DNA of 64,000 nucleotides, from contig NC_009413.2 in the NCBI RefSeq assembly GCF_000002875.2, forward strand, positions 737,823-801,822, read 5' to 3'. The position numbers and the translations under genes were made by a program. Below the pieces are notes generated by a model, which saw only the letters and a program-made list of their open reading frames with translations, was not told the origin of the DNA and searched no databases. The DNA comes from Leishmania infantum JPCM5. Its lineage: Eukaryota; Euglenozoa; Kinetoplastea; Trypanosomatida; Trypanosomatidae. This document shows, piece by piece, positions 11,324 to 22,900 of this stretch. How positions within the stretch are numbered: the first letter of the stretch is position 1; every line of letters begins with the position of its first letter.

Positions 11324-12833
11324 TGTCAGAGACCAATGCAACAAGCGATGACGTTCAACCTTGCCTTTTGTTTTCCCTTTTGCTCCTCTCTTGCTGTGCC
11401 TCGCATACGCGTGCGCTACACAAGGCTGTATGCGCGCACACTCCTTCGCTCTTCTTTTTCTTCTCCGCAGCACCTTGTCTCGTGGGCTTCTGCCTGAGGC
11501 CTTCCGTGGGCTGTGGGGTTCTCTTCGTATCCCTCCGTTCTCTAATGGCTCGCGTGCGCGCTCTCTCACTCTTGCCGCGGCGGAGGATATTCGATGGCGG
11601 TAGTGGTCTCTCGCGTGCGTTGGCCCTTCTCTCTCGCACTTGATCGATGTCTTCGACGTGTCGTAGTCCTTCTCACCACTCAACGAGCGACACGCATGTG
11701 CACCTATGTGCCAGCGGGAGCGCTCTCTCAAAACGTCTAGAAAGGGTGCGAAAACCTGCAGCGGCGCCCGAGGCACGCACACACACGGTGAGAGAGAGAG
11801 AGCGTCGTGAAAGGGGAGGCCAGCGACAGCTGTGCGAAAGGCGGGAGCGGCACACACCGCAGCAACGAACAAAGCACACACACACGCGCGCGAACAAAAG
11901 ACGGTGAGGCGTTGGCGCGGGGCGACGAAGCGAAGATGTGCGCCCACCAGATGAGCTGCGAAAACAAGACGAAGCGAGCAATGGTTCCAGTCACACAAAC
12001 GCGTGGCGCAGTCCCATGCAACCCCACAAGCACAGGCGGTGTGCGCGTACGTGCGTCTGTGTGGTGGCGGTGGGGTATCGTAAGGGGCCGTGAAAAAGCG
12101 GACAGTGCGAAGGCAGTACTGAGCGTAGCGTGCGCGCATGTGCGTGTGGGTGCGCGGTCGCGATCGTGGGAGAGGATTCGGCGGGGCGAAAAGGAAAAGG
12201 AGGTGGGCGTGGGTATGGCGCCATGAGGCAAAACAGGCACTGGGCAGTCTCACACCGGACGTCTGCATGCGTGCTTGTGCATGAAGGCGTACTACAAGAG
12301 ATAACGAGAGGCATAGGCGCGTGGGACACTGGGGCAGGCTCGCGAGTGTTGCTTATCAGAGGGGTTACGCAAAGCCATAGCTCCCCTCACCACGATACAT
12401 TCGCACGCAGGGCTCACGCCCACACAGCCGTTGGGATCCATGGAGCAAGCCGCCCACGCACCGACTCCGCCTCGACAGAGGGGGAAGAGAGGAGAGGCGA
12501 CGTTTTGTCAGTTGTCAGTTCAGCGCGCACTTGCACGCATGATGGCGGCGAGGAGCACACACACACACACACAGAGAGGCAAGAAAAACAAAGAGGAAGC
12601 GGCGGACGTAAACAGGAACGAGGAGCACACATTCGAGCAGCCCAGCCCGGTCAAGAGCAGGAGATGGGCGTATCCCTCGCAGAATCTATGAGGAAGGACC
12701 TCCATCACGACACACAGGGTTGAAGATGAGAGAGCCAATGAAGAGCCGCAGCGCACCGCTGAAAGCACACGCACCGGCGCAGAGGCGCCAGTGCACACGC
12801 AACACGGCTCAGCAAGAAGACGGGCGCACGCTG
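11324..12833. other. Intergenic spacer between SYS1 and TM9 genes
   Basis: No gene seen. Plus-strand pyrimidine-rich text at 11370-11580 is followed by CA-rich and purine-rich stretches, with a CA run at about 12556-12573. A frame continuous with the TM9 gene extends to 12268 but has the residue composition of spacer and lies before the signal peptide, so I treat it as 5' leader. Confidence 0.6.
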
Positions 12834-13964
12834 CTACACCATCTTATGCTTATGCGTCGCCTCTTCTGGCGCGCGGCTCACATCGACGGCAACGACCTTG
12901 GCTCCGTTTGAGCTCTGCGCGGACGCAGGGACCCGAGAGCGGCCGGCAGCGTCGTGAGGTTTACTGCTGCCATGAGCGTCAGCACCGCCGCTGCCGCTGT
13001 GCCGCTGCGTTTCTCGACTGATGACACGCATCTCCTCGCCGACGATGTCATCCTCGCCACGGCAGTCCTTCAGCCACATTGTCGTGGTCGCGGGCACGCC
13101 TGCGCCGGTGCCCGCCGTACCGCCGCCAGAAAAGCGAATCTCTTGCAACTCTTTCCGCCGGCATATGACGTAGGTGGCACCGTACATGACAGTCATCCCC
13201 AGAACGCATGCTGCCCACCAATGTAGGCCGCCGCCGAGCAAACGCCAGAGAACGATGTCCGCCAGCAGCCAGTACGCTAGATAGATCGTTACAACAAAGT
13301 CGAGCACGAGCTTGCGACGTTGCAGGAGCGTTGCTAGGGGGTAGGAACACAGGAGCGCCGCGAGCATGTGCTGTAGATAAAAGCGGCGCTCACTGCCGTC
13401 GCGCAGCTGTCCGGCGGCAGGCGCGTCGGCGCCAGAGAGGCGAACATCCTTTTTCACTACACCATCTGGGGCAGCGACGTCGCCAGGTCTCAAGTCTTGC
13501 GCCCCCACAGTTGTTCCAGCACGCACGTCAACCGTGCTCACGAACAAGGAGGCAAGAGGTACGTGAAAGCAGTAGCTGAGCTTCTCGAAAAAAGACAGCG
13601 ACGCCGCCGGTGGTGCTGGCGCGAGAGTTGTCGTTGTAGAAGAGAGAGTGTCTTCCACGAGCAAGTCAAGCATGCTAGCATGCTGGTATACGATTTCACC
13701 CAGTCTGTCAGGTCGGTGAAGCCCTCGCGGCGTCGCTGGTGCGGGCCCAGCGTACGGTTGGCCTTTCATGGCCAGCGACAGGGCAAAAGGAGCCACTTGT
13801 GGCGGCGTCCTATCTTCGACGGCGGTAGTACTCATCGACAGCTCCGCCATCCCGAGCAGCACCCGCGTTACACCAAGCATGACGAAGAACAAGCTCATGC
13901 CATGAAGCACTTGGAAAAAGAGGAAGACAGGGCTGCTGATAGTGCGGCCAAGCCCAATCGCCAT
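12834..13964 (-). CDS. SYS1: SYS1-like Golgi membrane protein
   Basis: The protein is 376 aa from ATG at 13964. Four hydrophobic helices match the SYS1 layout: one at the N-terminus (about 10-38), then three close together at about 198-270. The best match is in the last two: a charged RRK followed by LVLDFVVTIYLAYWLLAD, then LHWWAACVLG, and YVICRRKELQEI, which parallels the C-terminal TELKEI segment of SYS1 from other eukaryotes. SYS1 sits in the trans-Golgi and recruits the small GTPase ARFRP1/Arl3 to the membrane. Typical SYS1 is about 150-170 aa; here an extra 130 or so low-complexity residues lie between helices one and two and a Ser/Ala/Gly-rich tail follows helix four. The frame upstream of 13964 stays open for 25 codons, but this ATG sits just before the first helix. 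Confidence 0.8.
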   Translation of the reverse strand: MAIGLGRTISSPVFLFFQVLHGMSLFFVMLGVTRVLLGMAELSMSTTAVEDRTPPQVAPFALSLAMKGQPYAGPAPATPRGLHRPDRLGEIVYQHASMLDLLVEDTLSSTTTTLAPAPPAASLSFFEKLSYCFHVPLASLFVSTVDVRAGTTVGAQDLRPGDVAAPDGVVKKDVRLSGADAPAAGQLRDGSERRFYLQHMLAALLCSYPLATLLQRRKLVLDFVVTIYLAYWLLADIVLWRLLGGGLHWWAACVLGMTVMYGATYVICRRKELQEIRFSGGGTAGTGAGVPATTTMWLKDCRGEDDIVGEEMRVISRETQRHSGSGGADAHGSSKPHDAAGRSRVPASAQSSNGAKVVAVDVSRAPEEATHKHKMV

Positions 13965-14063
13965 GGCTCGGGCGCCCCAGAGGCCTGTACAGGGTGCGCA
14001 AGACTCTCTAGGTGCGGGTGTGCGTCTGCGGATATGCAAAGTGATTGCAAGAGATGGTGCAGA

Positions 14064-14207
14064 TTAGCGCCGCGCAGGGATCAAGAAGAGAAGGATCGCT
14101 AGTAGTTCGAACGACGAGAGGATCATGTAGGCAAAGAGGAAGAGGGACGCAACGAAGAGGTTGTCTGTATGCTCGAGCACGCAGTGTCGCCCCTTGAGAC
14201 ACCGCAC
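14064..14207 (-). pseudogene. Coding-like remnant with a membrane segment and no start codon
   Basis: About 47 codons ending in TAA have strong third-position GC bias and read as a plausible C-terminus: HCVLEHTDNLFVASLF followed by LAILLFLIPARR, a hydrophobic tail with a basic end. Upstream the frame runs into a TG/CA microsatellite (14236-14260) and has no ATG before a stop. It may be the tail of a decayed gene, or chance. It lies just upstream of SYS1 and might instead be part of that gene's leader. Confidence 0.25.
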
Positions 14208-15096
14208 ACGTGAGTGTATGTGTGCGCGTATGCCCGTGTGTGTGTGTGTGTGTCTGTCTGGGCGTGCCTGTGTTGAGAGACAGCTGAAGGCAAGCAGATG
14301 AGGCTGAGTCAAGGGAAGGAAACGCGCTTCCTCTGAAGTTGGTGCCGAGTCGGTCACGAACAAGAAAAACAAAAGAAGGAGCACCGCACACCGACCATCT
14401 CCTCCGTGGATAGCTTCACGCACGCATGTACACAAGCCCACACACAAACAGCAGCAGGCACAGAGACACACAGGCACACAACAGCAAGAGAAAAGGAAAC
14501 GACAACAAGGAATCGGAGACGCAGGGCAGACAGACAACAGCAGCAGTGGTCAGGCGTGCACAGGGCAGCTTGGATGCTCGTTCGATTGCTGGGGGGGGAT
14601 GCGAAATGATCTTCGAGAGAGGCCCGCTTTTGTTTTGCTATTTATGTGTGTGTGTGTGTGTGTGTGTACCTCCGCAGAGTAACGGCGCACCAGCGTGTCG
14701 AGGGAAAGGCAGCGGGATGCAGACGCGAGTGAGAGGCGGAAAAGCAAAGAGCCATCACAGACAACACAAAAGGAGGCGGCGGTGTGAGATGGGCACGACA
14801 GCGCAGAACATCATGACGGGCAGAGTAGAAGAGACATCCAGAGGAAGTGGGAGGTACGCAGAGGCGCAGCATCGGTCCTCCGCGAATAAGAGCGAGGCAG
14901 AGACAAACCGCGCCGATCAAAAAAAAAAACGGCCTACCGACGCAGTGCGTAAAATATCTGCAGAGACGCAGGTCACCACCGAAAGTAGTGGAGGCGCGGT
15001 GCATGGCGACGGTGGAGTGAGGCAGCGCAGCCATCATCTCCCTGTTTCGCCTTCGTCTGGTATCTCGTTTTTTTTTTTCTTGTGCTTCGGGGGTGC
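14208..15096. other. Intergenic spacer
   Basis: No gene seen. It contains TG runs at 14238-14258 and 14645-14667, a short G run near 14591, and A/T homopolymers near 14921 and 15068. Confidence 0.55.
14645..14667. repeat. TG dinucleotide microsatellite
   Basis: About eleven uninterrupted TG units on the plus strand, within the spacer upstream of SYS1. Confidence 0.9.
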
Positions 15097-16139
15097 CTAT
15101 TTGCAAGGTGACGGAGAGCAGCTGTAGCAGCAAAGAGAGAGCACAATAACGGCAACGGTCACGCCGTGTAACACACGGACACACAAAAAGGCGCCAAGGG
15201 TCGCGGCAAGAGAATCGGCACCTCGTCGCCACGAAGACAGCGCTTTGTAATGCATAATAACGCTGCCGTGCAGAGAAGGGCGGTCAGTGTGCATCGGCAT
15301 CATCTCCGTAAAGTCGGCTTCACTGAGTAGCGGCCCCACCTGATCCGCGACGTGGCCCAGTACCGGGAGCCACGCAGCCCAGTAGCATCGCAGAGAGGGT
15401 GCGGTGTGCCGCATCGACGCCGCCACAGGCACTTTCGTCACTCGCACAGGTGCAGCAGGCCCGCACTGCAGTGCAGACCTGTAGCACCCATCGCAGCTGG
15501 TACGTTCCCACAGCCGAGGCTGTGGCTCCGCCTTGCGCCCCTCTGCAAAGACATGCCCAACGTTCCCGACGGAGAGGTTGGCGAGGTCGGCCGTGGCCGA
15601 CGCGGCTGCCGCAAGCGACGCTACAACTGCTGCGCAAAGTGCGCCGGCGCACCGCACCCAGAATGACGCTGGACCTGGTCAGATACAAGAAGTTCGCCGC
15701 CAGAGACGCTGCTACTTCCGCCACAAACACGTCGTACTCGTGCGTGCGTCGGATACATCTGTGACCTATAAAACCAGCTTTGGCGAGGAGTATGGCATCT
15801 TTTCGCTAGCGTGTCGAGGATGCTGTGCTGCAGCTGTGAGCAGGCCGGCGCATCCACATCGTGCAGGAAGTAGACGCACCATCCAGCCAGATCCACACAA
15901 GCGGAAGAAGACGATATGGCTGCAGCGGACCTGTGCCTCTGCCTCTGAGATGAGACGCGCCTCCACAAACGCGTAGGGCAGTCGGTAAGCGGTAGCGTTG
16001 CAGGAAGAGAATTCGCAAAGATGAGCGCCTGGAGGGAACACACCAGCCGTAGGAAAAGTGTCACGAGTAGACTCCGTCGCGTTAGCGGTGGCGGGGGGGG
16101 GGCGCTAGAGGGCGGCGCAGGGGAAGGTGTTGCAAACAT
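15097..16139 (-). pseudogene. Decayed gene with at least three frameshifts
   Basis: Coding-like sequence with high third-position GC moves between frames. From an ATG at 16139 one frame begins with a Pro-rich segment and a hydrophobic, signal-like stretch (LLVTLFLRLVCSLQALIF). From about 16015 to 15895 a second frame reads YRLPYAFVEARLISEAEAQV; from about 15895 to 15770 the first frame again reads WCVYFLHDVDAPACSQLQ; from about 15740 to 15650 a third frame reads EYDVFVAEVAASLAANFLYL; and from about 15660 to the TAG-type stop at 15097 the last frame gives an Ala-rich segment, a Cys-rich region (TSCDGCYRSALQC) and a C-terminal membrane helix. No single frame is intact. Neighbouring genes of 377 and 2181 codons have no breaks, so real decay is likelier than poor sequence. 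The parent family is not recognised; it would be a membrane or secreted protein. Confidence 0.45.
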
Positions 16140-16981
16140 GATAGAGGGGTCCTGCCGCTTACTCAGAGAGGGCTTCTTGGATGCTGAGACGATTAGGGGG
16201 AGCGAAGAGGTGGCCCACCCGTGCCCCAACCGGCTCTAGAAAAAAAGACACGCGCAGGTCGGAGGGACGCAAGAGAGGGTAGGAAGAGGGCTCAGCGTTT
16301 GTGTGTGTGTGTGCGCGCGCGTGCACGTCCTGTCATGATATTCCCATCGTTGGCATGCATGTAGGTGCACATGACTGGGGCCCTCGCGCCATCCGCACCA
16401 CGGGCACGTCGGGTAGTCCGAGAGGCTCAGTGCCACACATGACAACGAAAAGAAAGCGGCGCGTGGGCGCCGCGAGGTGCTCACTGCCGACGGCACTCGC
16501 ACGAGAGAAAATGAAAGAGCCGGCTCAGGGAGCGAAGGTTGGGTGGGGTGGAGGTGGGGTGGGGGCCTTTGCGCTAAGTCTCGATTCATCCAAGCCATCG
16601 CTGCGGCGGGAAGGGGGAGGGGGTGCAGTCAAACGCATGGAAGAAGTGAACGCGTTGCGCACGTACGCACGCGCACGTGTGTGCAGCAAGTTGATTTTGC
16701 AAAATGTCTTCCCCGTTGTTGCCGTTTCTCTTTTGCGTCGCTCATGCATCGAGTGTCGTTGTTTCTTCCCTTTTCATCAAGGTTATTGTGTGTGTGTGAA
16801 GAGAGGCAGAGAAGATGGAGGGGGGAGGGGCGGCCGCGCGCACGCACGCCTGCGTGTCTGCTGTTGAAAAGAAGAAGCATCCAAATTAGTACACGGCGAA
16901 GAAGGGAGGCGACGACGGCGGTACTCTTCACTGCTCCCTTTGCACGTATCCCTCATCGGACCACCCCACGCCTGGCTGCCA
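16140..16981. other. Intergenic spacer
   Basis: No gene seen. There is a TG/GC alternating run at about 16300-16325, a G-rich plus-strand stretch at 16520-16625 and a TG run near 16788. It would hold the 3' untranslated region of the large gene to the right. Confidence 0.6.
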
Positions 16982-19900
16982 CTACGCCGCCTCATCACCG
17001 CGGCTCTCTTCATCAGCCGCAGTGCGCACCGTCATGGTAAAGAGCTGCGAAATGGCCCGCCGTTCCTCCGGCGAGAACGGGGTCGTTGTCTCCACGCGTG
17101 AACGCAGGTGCGCAGAAAGGCTTGACAGCAGCGGCACAGAGCTACGACGGTGCACGAGCAGCGGCACCGTTTCTTGAAACGCCGTCATCAGCACGGGTAA
17201 GTTTTCGCCAACCGCACGAAGTGCGCCGCCAGCAGCCACGTCATCGGGCGTAGGGTATATGAGGCGGTGCGACTGCAGCGATGCAGACCTTGTCGGTGCC
17301 GACGCTACCAGCGCTGCGGCGAGCGGCGAGACGCACGTCCCGAAGACGCGCGCAAACTGGCCAACGTCAACGTCGTCGTCGAGGCTGTCCAACTTCTCAT
17401 CCTCCTCCCCCTCTCCTCCCTCCTCGTCGTCATGCGCAGCATCTGCGGCGTCGTCCGCGTCGTCATCGTTCGCCTGTGCCTCGTCCTCGAAGTCGTCTTC
17501 GGCGCGCGAGAGACGAAACAACGCAGACGCCCGTTCCTGCTCCACTGTCGAGGCCACCAGCGGCTCGGTGGGGTACACAGCACAGCCAAAGGCAGCAAAG
17601 CATGTCGCCATCGCGGAGATGCCATTGGCCGATTCGAGCGTTTCGACCTGTGTGAGGTCGTGATTGCTTACGCGCACGGCAGCGTAGTGGGCAGCATGTC
17701 TGTGCTGGAAGACGAGACGCTGCTCCTCCGCATCTGTCTCGTCCCAACACCAGCCGGCACCGTCGCCGCAAACCTCATCAGCGCCGCCTCCTTTCTCCAT
17801 GCGGGTAGCACGCACCCACACCGCGTGAGGGGCGGCTGACGTGGCAACTGCGCATTGCAGCAGTGGGCGCAAAATGCGGCGCTCGGTCAGTGTGAGGACA
17901 CCGGCTGCTGGTGAAGGGGTTTGCTTACTCGCGTCTGCTTTCCTTAGACACGTGCCCCACGCCTCTGGCGGTGGCAGCCACGGCAGAGGCGGCGCCTTCC
18001 CCGCAGCTGCCGAGGCGGAGGCCTCCACCCACAGGGCTTCCAGCCGCCGCTCCACCTCCGACGCGTAGCGGAGCACCGTCTCGGGCAAAGGGGGAGCTGT
18101 CGCGTCCAGCGAAGCCAACACTGCCTCTGTCACGTCCACGCTGACGTATGGCGCCAAGCGCGGGGCTGGCAGCGGCGGCGTCATTGCCGTTGCGTCGTTG
18201 TTACCGGCAGCGGCAGACAGCCCCTGCTGCTTGTCATACCACTCCAATGTGTGCTCTGCACACGCCACAATCGCCGCCGCGCGCACTGCCCAAGGGGTAC
18301 ATCCTAGCAGAAGTCCCATGAGGATCAGGTGAGCCAGCTGCAGCGGCAGCTCACGGTCTCGCTCTGCCAGCCTCGTCGTGTTTGCAGCTACCTGCACTGC
18401 CGCCGTGTTCTTTCCGTCCTCCTCGCCGATCAACACGTCAGGGAGTGGAGGAAGACACCGGCACAGAAGCGCTAGTGCGCCGGCGAGCGGCGTGGGTACC
18501 ACCGGAGAAGGAAGGCGCGAGCTTGTAGCGCGTGTCGGCAATGCCGACCTCGCGGACGGCGCGGCGCGGGCGAGACCGTAGCTTACAAAGGTGGACTCTA
18601 GCGTCGAGGGAAGGCATCCGCGCTGAGCTCGGCCGCAGTCCGCCTCATCATCCTTCGATGTAGCCCATCCTTGGGTACTGCTGCTGACGGCGCCAACCCA
18701 CTTCAGTAGCAGCTCTACAGGCCATGTTTTGTAAAACGAAGCGGTCGGTCGCTGATCATGCTGGAGGAGCGTCAACAGGACCGCCAGATGCCCTACCTGC
18801 AGTGGCTCGGCGGACCGCACGATGCGCTCGCTGCCGTGAGAGTTGCACACCAGTGCATGCAATCGATGCACGACATCCTCGGGATCGGCCAGCACGCGAA
18901 TAGACGGGATGTGCAGCTGCGGCTGCTTCGACAGAAAACGGTAGAGTGTCTGCATCGTCGGCCTGCGCTGGACATCGCTGAGCAGCTGCCGAAGCGCTCT
19001 GTGGACAGAATCAGCGGCGGTGGTGGCGGCGGGACCGGCAGTCTCACAGGCAGCATGATACAGCACTTTTTCAACGCCGTCACGGGACTCGACAATAGAC
19101 GCTACACCCTGATAGTCAGTAGGGGGGCAAGGCGTGCCGGGCGCGGACAGGCTCGGCGTCAGCTCTGGGTTCGTCACTACATCTGCGTCGTGTGCACACG
19201 CGACCACTTTGCCCCCCTCTTCCGTCGGCAGCTCCACCTTCCGCAGCATCATGCGAACACACAGGGGCGGGTAGTGCATGGCGGCCCACATCCGCAGCAC
19301 CCACAGACAACCGTGCGGCGTCATTTGATTCCTCACGCAATCGTGGATGCACAAGGTGCGCTGCTGCCCGTCCCACCAGCTGCGGCGCGGCGTCGGCGCA
19401 CTGTCGCTGTTGGGACGCACGACAAGGAGGAGGAGCTGGATGCCCTGCCCAAAGGCGCGGTGGCGACTCTCTGCCGGAGACGCATCGCTGACACCGCGCA
19501 TCGTGTACGGTGTCCCGGTAAGCTCCTTGAAAGTAAAGAAGCGCCGCTCGTTTGAAGAGAGCGCCACAGACTTCGACGGCACGTCGTCTGTGGGGTCAGG
19601 CAGTCCAGCAAGGCGGCACAAGTCTGCTAGTTGGCGCCGCGCAAACTTGTCGCTCGGTGTGCTAGCGGCTATATCCGACGTCGCGTCCTCGGCAACGACG
19701 TTTGAGCGAGGCACCCTTGGGCCTCCTACTGAACTGACTGCCTCTGTCACCCGCGTCTCACGCCTGCGTGTCACGTACGAGGCACAGTGATTCACAAAGG
19801 TACCCCACAGGGGCAGGCTCTTGCGGTCTCTGAGAAGGGGCAGCTTTGGTATGGCTGGAGGCTTTTCTCTGGCAGCGGCGCATGTGGTGAGATAGTAGAG

Positions 19901-22900
19901 CCCTGGCGGAGACGGCGTGTCACTCTTTCCGCAGGCTTTGCCGGAAAGGGGCGCATCGCGGCCCTTCACAGCCGCCGCGCGCGCGTACCTTCGCTGTCGG
20001 CCATACTCCGTGTATACGGGAAGTTGTAGGGCATCCAAAATGAGCAAGGCGTGGCTGCAGCAGAGAAAAAGCGCATGGCGTTTCGTAGAAGCACAGCCAA
20101 CGGCGTACCGCTTACCGTATGACGCTGGCAACGGCATCTCCACAATAGCCCGATGTATCACCCCGAGCTCCGGATGCCGCACCACGTACTGGCGCACCAT
20201 CCGATAAATGTCGGAACCGTTCTTCGAAAAGTACTCCGCCACCTGGCGAAGCGCGCTTTGGGTAATGTCCGTGTGGTAGACGAATTGGAGACCGGCAATA
20301 TCACACAGCGCTTCATCGTCCACAACAGAAGCGCTGGCAGGCGCCGTCGTTCCCGCGTGTCGACTGCGAGTGGACGAGGCCGGCGACAGCACGCCAGTTG
20401 CATGCCCAGCGGGCTCGCTCGTCACGGCCTCGCATGCCGAGGCGCGTCGCTGTTCCTGGAGGCGAGCCCACACTCCACTTTCGCACGTAACCTTGCGCAG
20501 CGGCGGCGGCGTGCGACGGAGTGACTCTGGAGGCAAGGCTGCACCGCGCACCAGCGGTGCCCAGCGCCCGAGCGCTCGCGCCGTGTCGGCGTGCTTTCGC
20601 TGCAGGAGTGAATGGTCGTAGAACGGCTGGCCTGCTGCATCAAGCAGAGCCTCCGCGTGCGCTGCGCACAGTAGAACTGCATCGTCGCGGGTGGGGCCCT
20701 CTCCTTGCGCTACGTACTCTGGCAGCTGCGATTGCCTCGGCTGCTGCGACTCTGACGACGGTGGGGCGCTTGACGACAGCGCGCTCGTCTGACTACTGAC
20801 GGTAGAAGGCGGCCGCCGCTTTGCTTTGGGCTGGTGGCGCAGCGTGACGGGCAGCAACACCTTCGCTACATACAGTCCGCGCTTCTCTGCGTGTTCCTGA
20901 TTGCCACACACCCGCACAACAGACAGCGCCATCTCGGGCGACTTGCCATGGCGCTCCAGGTAGTCACGTAAGCGAATCGTCGCCCTTACGTCAGGCTGGC
21001 GCACGGATGAGAGCGTGTGATTGTACATCCGGCTCATCTTGGCATCCTGATCGGGCGACACGATGATGCGGCCATCAGCGTCTGGCGACGTGTCCCAGTG
21101 CATGCGGGGTAGTCGCTCTTGACGTGCGCGTAGCTCCCGCAAAAGGTCCTCTTCGCGGTTCAACGTGTTCACGGCCGTTCCCGCTTCTTCCGACAGCAGC
21201 GGGACGCGGGTTGCAAAGCGGTCCCTCACCTTCTCCGAATCCATGTCCTTGGGCAAGTGATTACGATCTCTGAGGTTCAGCCCTGAAGCCGCGATACGGC
21301 CCACAAAGCCCTCCATGACCCTCACCGGTGCTGGGAGAGACTCGGGGGGGAGCTGCGACGGGTGCAGCATGGGCTGTGCCGCGTCGTGGAGAGGGATCTG
21401 TGCCCGCATTGCGAAGGACTCCAGCGCCTGCGCCACAGCAGTGTTGACGCGCACCAGGCAGAGGCGATTCAGTGCCCCCAATGTGCGCAGTGCGTGCATG
21501 GCAGCAGCCAACTCGGCAAGGTGATTCGTGTAGGACACACCAATCGCAACAAACGACTGCGTGTACGGAAGCGGCGAGCGGGCGTCGACAGCCGGCGCCG
21601 CAGCCGGCGCTACTGCTGGTGCGGCCAACGCTGCTGCTGCCGTTGGGGCTGCTTGTTCGCTCTTCGGATTGAGCAGCGGCACCGTGATGGTGGCCCGAAA
21701 GACACGTCGGTCACGCTGGCCCAATTCTTCCACAAGCATGAGCTCCGTCAACGAAGAGTCGGTTAGGGAGGCGGCTGATAAGCAGGTGGTGCTCTCGGCG
21801 TGCGCGGCGAACCGCGAGACGAACTGCTTCACATAGCGCTCCAGCAGTAGCCGCGCTGGCTCAAAGTCGCGCAGCGACGGCTCGTCTATGAAATAGCGCA
21901 CCGCCAACACGGCTTGCTGATGCTGTAGTAACATCGACTCTACAGGGGACGGCGCGCTGCCGGCCTGAGCGTCTGCAAGCAGCCTCGGTGAAGGAGAGAC
22001 GCCGGAGCTCCCTCCGTCTCCGCAAGCGTGGGCCGTTTTGTTTGTCGCACCCGTGTGGAGCAGGGCCCCGGCAACGGCGCTGTCCGGCTCGGAGGTCACC
22101 ACTGTAGCTGCTGCAACCGTTGACGGATAAAGCTCCTCCACAAGCTCCATCGGTGGCGGGGAAGGAGCGGTATACCGGTATGCACAGTCTCCCGGTTGCG
22201 GGCACCAGCGACGCATCTTCGCGCACTCCACGGCATGGGCGGCCTGCTTTTCACGGTTTTCAGGGTAAAGGGCAAAGCCCACGGCATCGATGATGAGCTC
22301 TGCGTGCATGCAGGCAAGCAGCACAGCCTCTTTGCGAGTGGGTGCCTTTCCCATGGCGATGCGCTTTCCAAAACGTGCAGGCAAGGGAAGGATGAGCTGA
22401 GCGAGGAAGAGGCCTCCTGGAGTACTCGCGTGCTGGCGCGCGTCCACACCTTCGCCGACGCCGTCTCCTTTGGTGGTGCCGTGGCCGCCGCTTTTCAGCA
22501 ATACGAGGCGCAGGTTTGCCCTGAATGAAGTTCGGTGAACCCGAAAGAAGCGCTCGATGCGGCTGTGGCTGCTTGAGTCAAAGTATTGAGGAGATGCTAA
22601 TGTGAAGGCAAGAGGAGTGAACCCGCCGCGCTGCACCGGGGCGAACTGGACGCGGTCGATTCGTAGCTCCTTCTCCTGCCGCTGTTGAGCGGACAATCCC
22701 AGCAGCTGCAGCGGCGGCGGCGACGGTGTGTCAGGTGGCGGCACCACCTCCGCAGTCGTGATGGGCGCACCACTCGAAGACGCGGTGGTGGTGGTGGTGG
22801 CCGTGGGCATCGGGGCCCACCGACCTGCTGCCCTCGCTGCCTCCGCGTGCTTGCGCTGCTTTGACGAAAGTTGAAACAGCTGAAAGCCCAGTGCGTCGAT

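Noticed and set aside
11324..12268. Upstream extension of the TM9 frame giving 995 aa
   Set aside because: It precedes a clear signal peptide at 11323 and has spacer-like composition with CA-repeat-derived residues.
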